Below, in pieces: positions 8,949-18,179 of a stretch of DNA of 64,000 nt. Position 1 is the first letter of the stretch. Each line of letters opens with the position of its first letter. The stretch comes from JAPKZH01 sp964537875 (GTDB lineage: Bacteria; Acidobacteriota; Aminicenantia; Aminicenantales; UBA4085): assembly GCA_964537875.1 (NCBI GenBank), contig CAZIDN010000010.1, forward strand, positions 14,104 to 78,103, read 5' to 3'. The notes beneath the pieces were generated by a model that was not told where the DNA came from, did not search any database, and saw only the letters and a program-made list of their open reading frames with translations. The translations under genes were made by a program, and so were the position numbers.

Positions 8949-11780
8949 ATGGAGAGAAGACTCTTGACCGGCGCCGTCTTGATAGCCTGGATTTGTATTC
9001 TGACCACAGGGACAGGGATGCCCGTCGTTATGGGACAACGATCGTTCTCCGCGACGACGACGACCCCAGCCAACAGAATTCTCCATTCGCAGCCTGATTT
9101 CGGCAAGATGCCGCTGAATTTCATTCCCAACCGGGGGCAATTGGACGAGCGGGTCGCCTACTATGTCCAGGGAAAGGATAAAACGATCTACTTTAGCGCT
9201 GAGGGCGTGACTATTGCCTTGACTAAAGCGGAAGCCTCGCGCTGGGCGGTGAAACTGGATTTCCAGGGCGCTAATCCCGGGGTGAATCCGGTGGGCGCAG
9301 ACGAAACAGGCGCGGTTATTTCCTATTTCCAAGGGGAGCCCGGAAGCTGGAAGGCTGGGCTTCCTACATATTCCCGGATCATTTACCCCAATATTTGGCC
9401 GGGAATCGACCTCGTCTTCTCCGGAACGATGGACAAGCTGAAATACGAATTCATCGTTCGTCCGGGGGCGGACCCGTCCCGGATTCGTTTGGCCTACCGT
9501 GGCGCGAGTTCAGTCCTTATTAATGATCAGGGAAGCCTGATCGTCTCAACACCTTCGGGCGGGTTCGAGGATGGCCTTCCCATCGCCTACCAAGAGCAAG
9601 CGGGAAAGCGGGTGGACGTGCGGATGGCTTATAGGATCTTGGACAGCGGCGACGGGAAAAAGGATGGGGCAGGCCTCCGGGAAGATGAGGAGAACATGGT
9701 CACCTATGGTTTTACGATCGGCGATTACGACCAGACCAAATCCCTCATCCTGGACCCGGTGATTCTGGTCTATTGCGGCTACATCGGAGGGCCAAGCTTT
9801 GATTATGGATATGGCATCGTGGCGGACCGCCTAGGCAATACGTATATCACAGGCTATACCTATTCGAGGGGAATCGCCTTTCCGGCAATGGTGGGCCCGG
9901 ACCTGACTTTCAACGGCGGAAGCATGGATGCTTTCGTGGCCAAATTGAACCCTTCGGGGACGGCGTTCGTGTATTGCGGATATATCGGCGGCTCGGGAAA
10001 TGATTACGGATACGGGATTGCCGTGGACCCCTCTGGAAACGCCTACGTTACGGGGTACACTTCTTCGAAAGAGTCCACTTTTCCAGTGTCGGTGGGCCCG
10101 AAGCTTATTCATAGAGGCTTATTCGATGTTTTTGTGGCCAAGGTCAACGCCAACGGTACGGCACTGGACTATTGCGGGTATATCGGCGGTTTAGGGAATG
10201 ATTACGGAAGGAGCATTGCGGTGGACGGCTCGGGCAATGCCTATATCACGGGATATACGTCTTCGAATGAAGCCTCGTTTCCGGTATCGGGCGATCTGGA
10301 CCTGTCTTACAACGGCGGCGCGAATGACGCTTTCGCGGCCAAAGTCAACGCCGACGGCACGGCGTTCGAATATTGCGGATATATCGGCGGTTCAGGGAGC
10401 GACTTTGGATACGGCATTGCCGTCGATGCCTTGGGCAACGTCTACATCACAGGATATACCTCTTCGACGGAGGCCTCTTTTCCGGTGTCGACAGGTCCTG
10501 ACCTAAGCTTTGAGGGCGGCCTTTATGACGCCTTTGTGGCCAAGGTCGACGCCGAAGGCTCAGCGCTCGAATATTGCGGGTATATCGGTGGTTCAGGAAG
10601 TGATTACGGATACAGTATTGCCGTCGATCCTTTGGGAAACGCCTACATCACGGGCTATACGTCTTCATCAGATGGCACTTTTCCGGTGTCGACAGGCCCT
10701 AACTTGACCTATAACGGCGGCTATTATGATGCCTTTGTGGCCAAGGTCGATATCGGAGGGGGCTGGCTCGTCTATTGTGGATTTATCGGCGGGTCGGGAT
10801 ACGACGTCGGCACCGGGATCGCGGTTGACGGCCGGGGCTATGCCTTCGTCACGGGGTACACCTCTTCAAGGGAAGATACCTTTCCGGTTAAGGTAGGACC
10901 GGACCTAACCCATAACGGGAGCTTTGATGCTTTTGTAGCTAAAATAGACCTGTCAGGAAAAGGGCTTGTGTATTGCGGGTACATCGGCGGGTCAGACTCC
11001 GATATGGGAATGGGTATTGCGCTGGATGTCGACGATTCAGGGAATACGTACCTAACGGGGAATACCTATTCGCTGCAATCTACCTTTCCGGTAACGGAAG
11101 GACCGGATTTTTCTTATAACGGTAACAGGGACGGCTTCGTGGCTAAAATCTATGAAAACTCGATCACCGTGACCGCGCCGAACGGCGGGGAAACCTGTCA
11201 TGTCGGACTTGATCAGGACATCACCTGGCTGACGGCGGGCAAAGTGGGGAATGTGAGAATCGAGTATTCGACGGATTCCGGCACGACCTGGACTGAGATT
11301 ACGGCCTCGATTGAAAATGATGGAATTTTCACTTGGACAGTGCCCAATACAGTTTCTGAAACTTGCTTCGTCCGGATCACCGATACGGAAAACGGGGACC
11401 TGACAGATACGAGCGATGCGGTTTTTACAATCACGGATATTCCGGTCATTATCGTGACCTCGCCGAACGGCGGGGAGAGCTGGGTCGTGGGATCTTCGCA
11501 TAACATCACCTGGCTCTCCGCGGGCGGGGTTGGAAACGTGAAAATCGAATATACGTCGGATTACGGCACGACCTGGATCGAGGTCGTGGCCTCGACCGAA
11601 AATGACGGGACCTACGCTTGGATCGTGCCCGATGCGGTCTCCGATACCTGCTTGGTTCGGATCAGCGAGGCAGAAGATGGAGATCCTGTGGCTACGAGCA
11701 ACTCGATTTTTTCCATCATCGCGGCGACGGGCCCTCCTGCCATGAAGAAACAGGGCGCCGGATCAGGAGGCCCGAGTTGA
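8949..11780 (+). CDS. Exported SBBP-repeat beta-propeller protein with two Ig-like modules
   Basis: A 943-residue protein. I chose the ATG at 8949 because AAGGAG lies 8 bases upstream and a signal peptide (MERRLLTGAVLIAWICI, cleaved near MGQ) begins there; the open frame extends further upstream without support. Residues about 45-260 form the DUF7948-like N-domain (PLNFIPNRGQLDERV). Seven SBBP repeats follow (about 275-735), each starting YCGYIGG and containing GNAYITGYTSS and DAFVAKV. Then come two Ig/Kre9-like modules (PNGGE..., near 740 and 836). The stop overlaps the TTG of the TonB receptor, so the pair is probably co-translated. A surface binding role partnered with the receptor is inferred. 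Confidence 0.88.
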   Translation: MERRLLTGAVLIAWICILTTGTGMPVVMGQRSFSATTTTPANRILHSQPDFGKMPLNFIPNRGQLDERVAYYVQGKDKTIYFSAEGVTIALTKAEASRWAVKLDFQGANPGVNPVGADETGAVISYFQGEPGSWKAGLPTYSRIIYPNIWPGIDLVFSGTMDKLKYEFIVRPGADPSRIRLAYRGASSVLINDQGSLIVSTPSGGFEDGLPIAYQEQAGKRVDVRMAYRILDSGDGKKDGAGLREDEENMVTYGFTIGDYDQTKSLILDPVILVYCGYIGGPSFDYGYGIVADRLGNTYITGYTYSRGIAFPAMVGPDLTFNGGSMDAFVAKLNPSGTAFVYCGYIGGSGNDYGYGIAVDPSGNAYVTGYTSSKESTFPVSVGPKLIHRGLFDVFVAKVNANGTALDYCGYIGGLGNDYGRSIAVDGSGNAYITGYTSSNEASFPVSGDLDLSYNGGANDAFAAKVNADGTAFEYCGYIGGSGSDFGYGIAVDALGNVYITGYTSSTEASFPVSTGPDLSFEGGLYDAFVAKVDAEGSALEYCGYIGGSGSDYGYSIAVDPLGNAYITGYTSSSDGTFPVSTGPNLTYNGGYYDAFVAKVDIGGGWLVYCGFIGGSGYDVGTGIAVDGRGYAFVTGYTSSREDTFPVKVGPDLTHNGSFDAFVAKIDLSGKGLVYCGYIGGSDSDMGMGIALDVDDSGNTYLTGNTYSLQSTFPVTEGPDFSYNGNRDGFVAKIYENSITVTAPNGGETCHVGLDQDITWLTAGKVGNVRIEYSTDSGTTWTEITASIENDGIFTWTVPNTVSETCFVRITDTENGDLTDTSDAVFTITDIPVIIVTSPNGGESWVVGSSHNITWLSAGGVGNVKIEYTSDYGTTWIEVVASTENDGTYAWIVPDAVSDTCLVRISEAEDGDPVATSNSIFSIIAATGPPAMKKQGAGSGGPS
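9771..11150 (+). repeat. Seven in-gene tandem repeats, 198-201 bp each
   Basis: Repeat units begin at the Tyr codon of YCG(Y/F)IGG at 9771, 9972, 10170, 10371, 10572, 10773 and 10971. Every period is a multiple of three (198 or 201 bases), so copy number can change without a frameshift. Units 2 to 5 are the most alike at DNA level. Confidence 0.85.
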
Positions 11781-14700
11781 GAAAAGCGTCGACAGCCATT
11801 TTCCTTTTGCTGCTCTTATTCGCTGGCGGAGTGTCATTCCTTCGAGCCCAAGACCCTGGAGGAACCATCCAGGGGAAGGTCACCGATAAATCAGGCAACT
11901 CCCTCGCCGGGGCCGTTGTCTATTTATCCTCCCCGGCTTCGCTCGGAATACAGATCTTTGTGACCGGAAAAACCGGAAGTTTCGATTTCCCCGCCCTAGC
12001 ACCCGGCGTGTACACCATTTCTGCGGAAACGCCCGGGTATCAAACCCTCGTCCGCGATCGGATCATCCTTCACGCCGGCATGTCTTTTTTCTTTCCTCTC
12101 GAACTGGGCCCCTCGGAGCAGGAAGTGGAAGTCTCGGCCCAAGGCCCCGTACCGGCCCTGGATACGACTTCATCAAAGAGAGCGGCCGTCATAGATCAGG
12201 CTCTGGTGCGCCACATCCCGCTGGCCCGGAATCTTGCCGATGTCTTGAACTTCGCTCCCGGTGTCATCTCATCCGAATTCCCGGTTCACCAAGAAGCTTC
12301 CATCTACGGCGGCACGGTACGGGACAACGCTTACATCCTGGATGGAGTCAACCTGACCGACATGTTCACCATGGCTCCTCTCCTCAATCTCAGCCTCGAC
12401 TTGATGGACGAAATCGAAATCATCTCCGCCGGGCAGCCCGCCTCCCAACTTCCCGCGGGGGGCGCCTATGTGAATGTGATCACCAAGTCAGGAGGCAATT
12501 CCTTTTCCGGGGAACTGGGCCTTTTTTTCATAAGCGAAGGCTTGAATAAAGATCTGTGGACGGCTTCTCAGATCAAGGACTTGGGCGTGGGCCCGGTGGT
12601 GGGCGATAAGAACCTCTTCGATGCGTCCCTAAGCCTGGGAGGTCTCTTCTGGGCCGAACGCGCCTGGTATTTTTTGAACGGCCGATACTTCAAGAAATCC
12701 CTGGCCGTCAATTTCATCGGCCCCTACCAAGACATTCTGGGCAGACAGCACGATACTTACGACTGGTCGCGCCGAGACACATCAGGATCCTTCAAGCTCT
12801 CGCTAAGGCCCATCTCCGATGCCAAATTCACAGCCTGGATCAATATGGGTGACGTCTATCAGCCGGTGTACGAAGATCCCTCGGCCCGCCTGCCCTACCT
12901 CTCTACAAAAATCTTGGATCACGAAAAATCTTTCATTCTTCACGGGATCCTGGACTACACCCTCAGTCCAAACGCTCAAGCCTTCGTCGGTGCCGCCTAC
13001 ATCAACAGGAATATTCCCACCCATCTCCAAGGGGAAGCCCTCAGTCTCTCCTGGACCGATGACGCGGGAGACCTCTACGGCCCCCTGAGCGGCGCCGATT
13101 ACAATTCGGATATCAAGAGGCAGCGGATACAGGCCGACGCTTCCCTCCGGATATTCGCGGAGAATATCCTCGGAACATCTCATACGTTCAGCGCGGGTGC
13201 GGATTTAATCGATTCCACCTCGAACCTTGACTGGTGGAGGCAGGACAACATGCTTTTATACCTGGACAGCCGCAACGCGGGCAATTCTTATTATGAAGAC
13301 CGCGGGCTTTTGGCCTTCTGGAATTGCGGCTCCGAACAGGGCTCCAGTCTCCCTTCGGGCCGGTCTGAGCAGTTGGGAGTCTACGTGACGGATTCTTTCA
13401 CAATAGCCAAAAGATTGACCTTCAACCTCGGGCTTCGCTTCGAGCGTTCATGGGGATGGTTTCCTTCCGCCACCAAGACTATATCCGGAAATCCCTTATC
13501 GCTCTTCGTCGGGGATGCGCTTCTCAACCCCTATCTCAAGGCCTTCTATTCTGATTACTTCCCCGAAGGTTTCAACCCTTGGGGTCAGTTCGCGATGGCA
13601 GAGCTGGGAGGCATCATTTCCTGGAACGCCCTCTCCCCGCGGGCCGGGTTCGCCTTCGATATTTGGGGAGACAATAAAACTGTTTTGAAAGCCTCATACG
13701 CCCGCTATGCGGACGCACTCTCTCACCGCTATTTTTTGCCCCTCAACCCTCTCTATCCTCAGAATTTCCCCATCTATTGGTTGGACGCCAACGGTGACGG
13801 CCAGCCCGACGTGGAAGATGAGTTCGAACTCTCATCCCTGGATTATCGGTTTCTCTCGGGTTCTTTCGCTCAGAATCGGGTGGCGAGCACAATCAAGGCT
13901 CCGGTCACGGAGGATATCTCCATCGGCCTCGATCATGAGCTCGTCAAGGATTTCACTCTCGGTCTCCATTTTATCTCAAGGAAACAGACGAACATCCTCG
14001 AAGATGTCCTCTATGCCCCGGACACCGGAGAATATTGGTATGCTCCTGGCCAGGCCGCAACCCAGAAGTACTGGATCCCCTTCACGACCACCGTCCCCGG
14101 CACCGATTCCCACCCAAGCCAGACCGTCACGCTTTATGCCAAATCCCTTGAAGCCCCGCCGGTCTTCCTGCAGCTGCAAAACGTCCCCGAGCTCGAGCGA
14201 AAATACCGGGCCCTGGAATTCGTCTTTAACAAACGCATGTCCCGGGGCTGGCAGCTGGCCGGTTCCCTGGTCCTGAGTAAAACAGAGGGAAACCTCGGCG
14301 GCTTCGCCGACGAGACGACGGGCTTCACGGCAGCGGCCAACAGCCCCAACTTTTTTATCAACCGGTATGGGCGCCTGGACACGGACAGGCCTGTGCAGAT
14401 CAAGCTTATGGGATCGGTGGAGCTCCCCTACCAATTCTGGCTCAGCGCCTTTTTTCAATATCAGAGCGGCCGTCCCTGGCAAAGATGGGCGCAGATTCTC
14501 CCTCCGGCCGACTGGTGCCTAGCCCACAATGTCGAAAGAATTTATTACACCATCAACCTCGAGGCTCCGGGCAGCCGTAGAGAAAAGGCCTGGTCCTCCC
14601 TCGACTTGAGGCTGGAAAAGGAATGGAAACTTTTTGCTTCGGGCAAAGTGGGATTGTTCATCGATGTCACCAATCTGCTGAGCTTTACGACCTCGTTGGT

Positions 14701-14845
14701 CGGGTTGAACGATATCGACCGCTGGGAGCCGGCTGGCGAGGGAGCGGGGCAGCCCGGCCTGAAATTTCTGCAACCCGATTACCAGCTCACGAGCGCCCTC
14801 TACGGCAAACGGACGTTCCGCCTCGGATTCAGGCTGGATTTTTAA
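11777..14845 (+). CDS. TonB-dependent receptor with carboxypeptidase-regulatory-like N-domain
   Basis: A 1022-residue outer-membrane receptor. The TTG at 11777 is preferred: it follows AGGAGG by 6 bases, overlaps the previous stop (TTGA), and begins a clean signal peptide (STAIFLLLLLFAGGV, cut after RAQ). Residues about 28-110 form a carboxypeptidase-regulatory-like beta-sandwich (GTIQGKVTDKSGNSLAGA). A plug follows (AYILDGVNLTD, then VNVITKSGGN), and then a large beta barrel ending FRLGFRLDF with terminal Phe, as outer-membrane proteins do. The substrate is not evident; coupling to the SBBP protein suggests a paired surface uptake or adhesion complex. The last 17 bases overlap the opposing acyltransferase gene tail to tail. 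Confidence 0.92.
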   Translation: MRKASTAIFLLLLLFAGGVSFLRAQDPGGTIQGKVTDKSGNSLAGAVVYLSSPASLGIQIFVTGKTGSFDFPALAPGVYTISAETPGYQTLVRDRIILHAGMSFFFPLELGPSEQEVEVSAQGPVPALDTTSSKRAAVIDQALVRHIPLARNLADVLNFAPGVISSEFPVHQEASIYGGTVRDNAYILDGVNLTDMFTMAPLLNLSLDLMDEIEIISAGQPASQLPAGGAYVNVITKSGGNSFSGELGLFFISEGLNKDLWTASQIKDLGVGPVVGDKNLFDASLSLGGLFWAERAWYFLNGRYFKKSLAVNFIGPYQDILGRQHDTYDWSRRDTSGSFKLSLRPISDAKFTAWINMGDVYQPVYEDPSARLPYLSTKILDHEKSFILHGILDYTLSPNAQAFVGAAYINRNIPTHLQGEALSLSWTDDAGDLYGPLSGADYNSDIKRQRIQADASLRIFAENILGTSHTFSAGADLIDSTSNLDWWRQDNMLLYLDSRNAGNSYYEDRGLLAFWNCGSEQGSSLPSGRSEQLGVYVTDSFTIAKRLTFNLGLRFERSWGWFPSATKTISGNPLSLFVGDALLNPYLKAFYSDYFPEGFNPWGQFAMAELGGIISWNALSPRAGFAFDIWGDNKTVLKASYARYADALSHRYFLPLNPLYPQNFPIYWLDANGDGQPDVEDEFELSSLDYRFLSGSFAQNRVASTIKAPVTEDISIGLDHELVKDFTLGLHFISRKQTNILEDVLYAPDTGEYWYAPGQAATQKYWIPFTTTVPGTDSHPSQTVTLYAKSLEAPPVFLQLQNVPELERKYRALEFVFNKRMSRGWQLAGSLVLSKTEGNLGGFADETTGFTAAANSPNFFINRYGRLDTDRPVQIKLMGSVELPYQFWLSAFFQYQSGRPWQRWAQILPPADWCLAHNVERIYYTINLEAPGSRREKAWSSLDLRLEKEWKLFASGKVGLFIDVTNLLSFTTSLVGLNDIDRWEPAGEGAGQPGLKFLQPDYQLTSALYGKRTFRLGFRLDF

Positions 14846-15737
14846 AAGACTCCAGGTGATCCACCAAGAGCCGGCGGGCGATCCGGATCACGGCCGGCAT
14901 CATTTCTTCTCCGACAAGATCCATGGCTTTGATCGGCTTGGCAAAAGAAATGTGGACATGGGTCTGGATGCTCCGCGGAAAGATCACCTGCTGGCTGATC
15001 TGAAGGACTTCGGCCAGCTTCTGCCTCGCCGGGGCGGTCTTCCGGATCCGAACGATAGGGCTGCGGACGAACTTCGGCAGTAGCACGCCGCTGGCAATGA
15101 CCACCTGAAGCCAGGTCTCGGGAACTCTGCGGAGCATGATTTCAAGGCTGTGGGACCAATCTTGAATAGCTTCGTCGGCGCCCGGTCCCAGTTCCGGGTC
15201 GGGCTCAACATCACCATGAGCAAAAGTCAGCAGCGCCCCTCCTCTTTTGAGATGATCCATCGAAGCCCGCAGCGCCGTCCTTCGGCCGGCGGCATCCGGG
15301 GGGACGTAGATGAAGTATCGACGGGCGATGGAGAAGGCTCGGGTGAATGGAACATCCGAAAGAACGACCTTGAGGTCTTTCCTGGGAATACAGGACATGA
15401 TGGCCACGGAATCAAACGCGCCGGGGTGGTTAGAGGCCACAAGCAGAGGTCCGTCGACGGGGATATTTTCTATTCCTCGACCGGTAGCCTTGACCGAAAG
15501 ATCAGGCAAGATCCGGCGGGCGCCGCCGCTTAATCCCGAAGATCCGACTTCTCTATCCACACAGGCAGCCATCCGGCCGAATCGTCCGGCGGGATACCTG
15601 AATAAAGGCCCCAGCCATCGGCGCATCAGACCGCTGCGCGAGATGCCGAAGGCATAACAGATTTCATCGATAATTTTTTCTCTATAAGCGGAAACGTGTT
15701 CCGGCTCTGATGATCGGCTCGCACGTTTGGGAATCAT
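14829..15737 (-). CDS. PlsC-like phospholipid/glycerol acyltransferase
   Basis: A 302-residue protein of the lysophospholipid acyltransferase superfamily. The catalytic motif NHPGAFD (the NHxxxxD type) is near residue 106, and a later FAHGD segment could be part of the substrate site. About 90 residues precede the catalytic block, longer than in plain PlsC. It is the last gene of a minus-strand run after the kinase and the E2-like gene, with a 23-base gap. Its 3' end overlaps the TonB receptor 3' end by 17 bases. Acyl transfer to a glycerolipid or other polar acceptor is likely; the acceptor is unknown. Confidence 0.82.
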   Translation of the reverse strand: MIPKRASRSSEPEHVSAYREKIIDEICYAFGISRSGLMRRWLGPLFRYPAGRFGRMAACVDREVGSSGLSGGARRILPDLSVKATGRGIENIPVDGPLLVASNHPGAFDSVAIMSCIPRKDLKVVLSDVPFTRAFSIARRYFIYVPPDAAGRRTALRASMDHLKRGGALLTFAHGDVEPDPELGPGADEAIQDWSHSLEIMLRRVPETWLQVVIASGVLLPKFVRSPIVRIRKTAPARQKLAEVLQISQQVIFPRSIQTHVHISFAKPIKAMDLVGEEMMPAVIRIARRLLVDHLESFKNPA

Positions 15738-15760
15738 GAATTCCGCGGGGCCGTCCCCCT

Positions 15761-16627
15761 TCAGACCAGACTAAACGGGTCGGGGAGATCGTCCGGCGGG
15801 ACTTCGAGCTTCTCGGGATTCTCGACGAAATCGGTCAGGAGGGTGATCGTCGTCGCATAATAGACGCCGTCGGTGATGCGTTCATCGAGGCTGAATTTCA
15901 TGTCCACGACCTCTTGGACTTCGAGCTCGCCGCGGTCATTGACGACCGGCTCCTTCTTCCGTTTGCCGACAACGACAAAGAACGGCGCGTTCCCCCATTC
16001 AAACATGTGGTGGAAAACGGCGTCGAGGCCGATGCTGCCGAGGTTGGCAAGATAGACGCTGGTGTAGAGAGCGTCCCCCTTGATGAACGACGCCGGCAGC
16101 CAGCCAAAGTAGTCGAGGGTCCGGACCGCCCAAAAGACGAGGCGGGTGGCGGTCCGGGGCAGCTTGGTGACGAAGTCGCTCATCTTTTCATCAGACGAGC
16201 TGCTGCTCCGCTTGGTCGCCTGGACGGCAGGAGCGACGCGGTCGACCACATCGGCGATCGTGGAACGCGGGTTGAAGCTGATCTTAACGTTGGTCTCGCT
16301 CGCTTGTTCGCTGAGCTCCCGCTTCACGACGAACGACAGGTCGATGGATCGACGCTGGTAGATGCGACGTCCGACGACAAAGCGATTGGCATCCGGCCTC
16401 AAGGCCAAGGTGCGCACGCCCGCCGCCAAGACGACATGGAAGAGCGTAATTTTTTTCTCCCGGCCGACATTGGCCCGGTCGAGCCAAGCCAGGGCATGTC
16501 CGATCTTCACCCGCTGGGGATAATAGATCGTCGACTCGGTGCGCGTCCGCATGATAAAAGGGAAAATCTTGCGAAAACCGGGCAGCTTCCGCAACAAAAC
16601 TCCGTCACTGCGATCGCCAAAGGCCAT
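15761..16627 (-). CDS. E2-like (2-oxoacid dehydrogenase acyltransferase) fold, catalytic His replaced
   Basis: A 288-residue stand-alone protein with the CAT/E2 catalytic fold. SVYLANLGSIGLDAVFHH corresponds to the E2 'isNLGmfGvd' segment, and the end carries LDERITDG where active E2 enzymes have DHRxxDG. The catalytic His is Glu here. There is no lipoyl domain or E1/E3-binding domain, and no dehydrogenase gene lies nearby. It starts with ATG behind GGGGAGGG, 12 bases after the kinase gene. It may be a binding or scaffold protein, or an acyltransferase with altered chemistry. The fold call is solid but the activity is uncertain. Confidence 0.78.
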   Translation of the reverse strand: MAFGDRSDGVLLRKLPGFRKIFPFIMRTRTESTIYYPQRVKIGHALAWLDRANVGREKKITLFHVVLAAGVRTLALRPDANRFVVGRRIYQRRSIDLSFVVKRELSEQASETNVKISFNPRSTIADVVDRVAPAVQATKRSSSSSDEKMSDFVTKLPRTATRLVFWAVRTLDYFGWLPASFIKGDALYTSVYLANLGSIGLDAVFHHMFEWGNAPFFVVVGKRKKEPVVNDRGELEVQEVVDMKFSLDERITDGVYYATTITLLTDFVENPEKLEVPPDDLPDPFSLV

Positions 16628-16639
16628 GATGCCCTCCCC

Positions 16640-18019
16640 TTATCGCTTTGGGGGCCGGGATACGAACGGGACGTCGTCCCGGACATAAACCACGCCCGGC
16701 GCCCTGATCAGGCTTTGAAGCTCCTCGTCGGAAAGATCGTCCTTGATTTCGACCGAAATATGCTTCGCGAGATAAAGCTTTCGATTGGTCGAGTCGATGA
16801 GACCGGCGATCCGGATATAGGTCTTAGCCGAGGCCTTGTCCGTGGCGACCGTCACCAGGTCGTCCCGGATGATGACCGCCCGGACGACCGGATCCGCCGA
16901 GACCTTTTTTGTGAAGGAGGTGAGCTTGCGCATCTTCCTGTTCCGCATGCCTCGATAGACGAAAAAAGCGATGAACGCCATGCCGATCAGGTTCCCCCAT
17001 TGGAGTTTCGTAAAAATGAAGACGCCCATCAGAACGACAACGGCGGCCAGGACGAGAAGCCCCCAGGTGCCGAAGGGAAACGACGTCCGAAGCCATTCCG
17101 CCCATCCTCGGAGGCGTTCCACAGGAGGGAGAGACGTGCGTGTTCCGGTCTCGAGGTCATGCTTCAGGTGCTTGAGATCGACCGCCAGGGCGTGAGCGTC
17201 CGGATAGCGGTCTTCGGGACGCTTCCTCAGGCAACGGGAAATAATGCGATGCAGCTGCGGCGGCATGTTCCGGCGAATGATCGTCACGGGTTTTGGTTCC
17301 TCGAAAGCGATAGCGTGCATCGTGTCCAAGGGAGTCTCTCCCTTGAAGGGCCGCTCTCCCGTCACCATCTCATAAAGGACGATGCCAAGAGAAAAGATAT
17401 CGCTGGCCGGGCCCAGAGACTTGCCCCGCGCTTGCTCGGGGCTCATATAGTTGATCGTGCCCATCACCGCCCCGGCCAGAGTGTGGGCCTGTTCCATGGT
17501 CAGCGTCCGGCTAATGTCCGGCAGGTCTCCGGCATCCTCCGGGTAGGTCTCCAGGAGCTTGGCCAGGCCAAAGTCGAGGAGCTTGGCGTGACCGTCCCGG
17601 GTGACCTTGATGTTGTCCGACTTGATGTCCCGATGGATGATCTTTTGCTGGTGGGCACGGGCCAGGCCTTCGGCGACCTGAAGAGCGATCTCGACCGATC
17701 CCATGAGATCCAGCTCGCCGTTCGCGATCAATTGGGAGACGGTCTTGCCATCGATATACTCCATTGCGATGAACATCGTGCCGGCGTCTTCGTCGATGTC
17801 AAAGATCTGAGCGATGGCGGGGTGGCTGAGGGCAGCGGCGGACCGGGCTTCGAGAAGAAACCGCTTTCTCCGGTCTGCGTTCGAGACAAGATCCGGCTTG
17901 AGGACTTTTAAGGCAACCGGACGCTGGAGCCGCATATCCGTGGCCAAATAGACGACTCCCATGCCTCCCTGGCCGAGAAGGTTTTCGACGGCGTAATGTT
18001 TAAGAGTCCGGCCGATCAT
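16640..18019 (-). CDS. Membrane-anchored Ser/Thr protein kinase (Hanks/PknB type)
   Basis: A 459-residue protein. The kinase domain spans about 1-270: glycine loop GQGGMGVVY, Lys in VALKVLK, catalytic loop HRDIKSDN, DFG in LDFGLAK and the MSPEQARG activation-segment end. All catalytic residues are present. A proline/arginine linker and one or two hydrophobic segments (about 310-355) follow, then a C-terminal soluble domain of about 95 residues rich in beta strands. Its fold was not recognised; BON-like is possible. It is the first gene of the kinase/E2-like/PlsC-like run, suggesting phospho-control of the neighbours. Confidence 0.92.
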   Translation of the reverse strand: MIGRTLKHYAVENLLGQGGMGVVYLATDMRLQRPVALKVLKPDLVSNADRRKRFLLEARSAAALSHPAIAQIFDIDEDAGTMFIAMEYIDGKTVSQLIANGELDLMGSVEIALQVAEGLARAHQQKIIHRDIKSDNIKVTRDGHAKLLDFGLAKLLETYPEDAGDLPDISRTLTMEQAHTLAGAVMGTINYMSPEQARGKSLGPASDIFSLGIVLYEMVTGERPFKGETPLDTMHAIAFEEPKPVTIIRRNMPPQLHRIISRCLRKRPEDRYPDAHALAVDLKHLKHDLETGTRTSLPPVERLRGWAEWLRTSFPFGTWGLLVLAAVVVLMGVFIFTKLQWGNLIGMAFIAFFVYRGMRNRKMRKLTSFTKKVSADPVVRAVIIRDDLVTVATDKASAKTYIRIAGLIDSTNRKLYLAKHISVEIKDDLSDEELQSLIRAPGVVYVRDDVPFVSRPPKR

Positions 18020-18179
18020 GGGATTCTCCTGGCTAATGACTCAGCCATAAAAATCCGCTTTTCATCGCCGGGGCTATTTTGCTCCCTTTGGCGATCAAAT
18101 TCTCTGCGCTGACGTCTCGAGGGCAATATAATCCTCTCCCCAGCCGCCGTCAAGAAGACAAGTCTCCGTTCGAGCGGGG

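Noticed and set aside
9771..11150. Possible CRISPR-like or satellite array
   Set aside because: The regular 198-201-base spacing is a coding repeat (SBBP propeller) in one continuous gene.
15914..17911. Long plus-strand open frame of about 665 codons
   Set aside because: It is antisense to the kinase and E2-like genes, which have clear domains and ribosome sites; high GC makes such shadows common.
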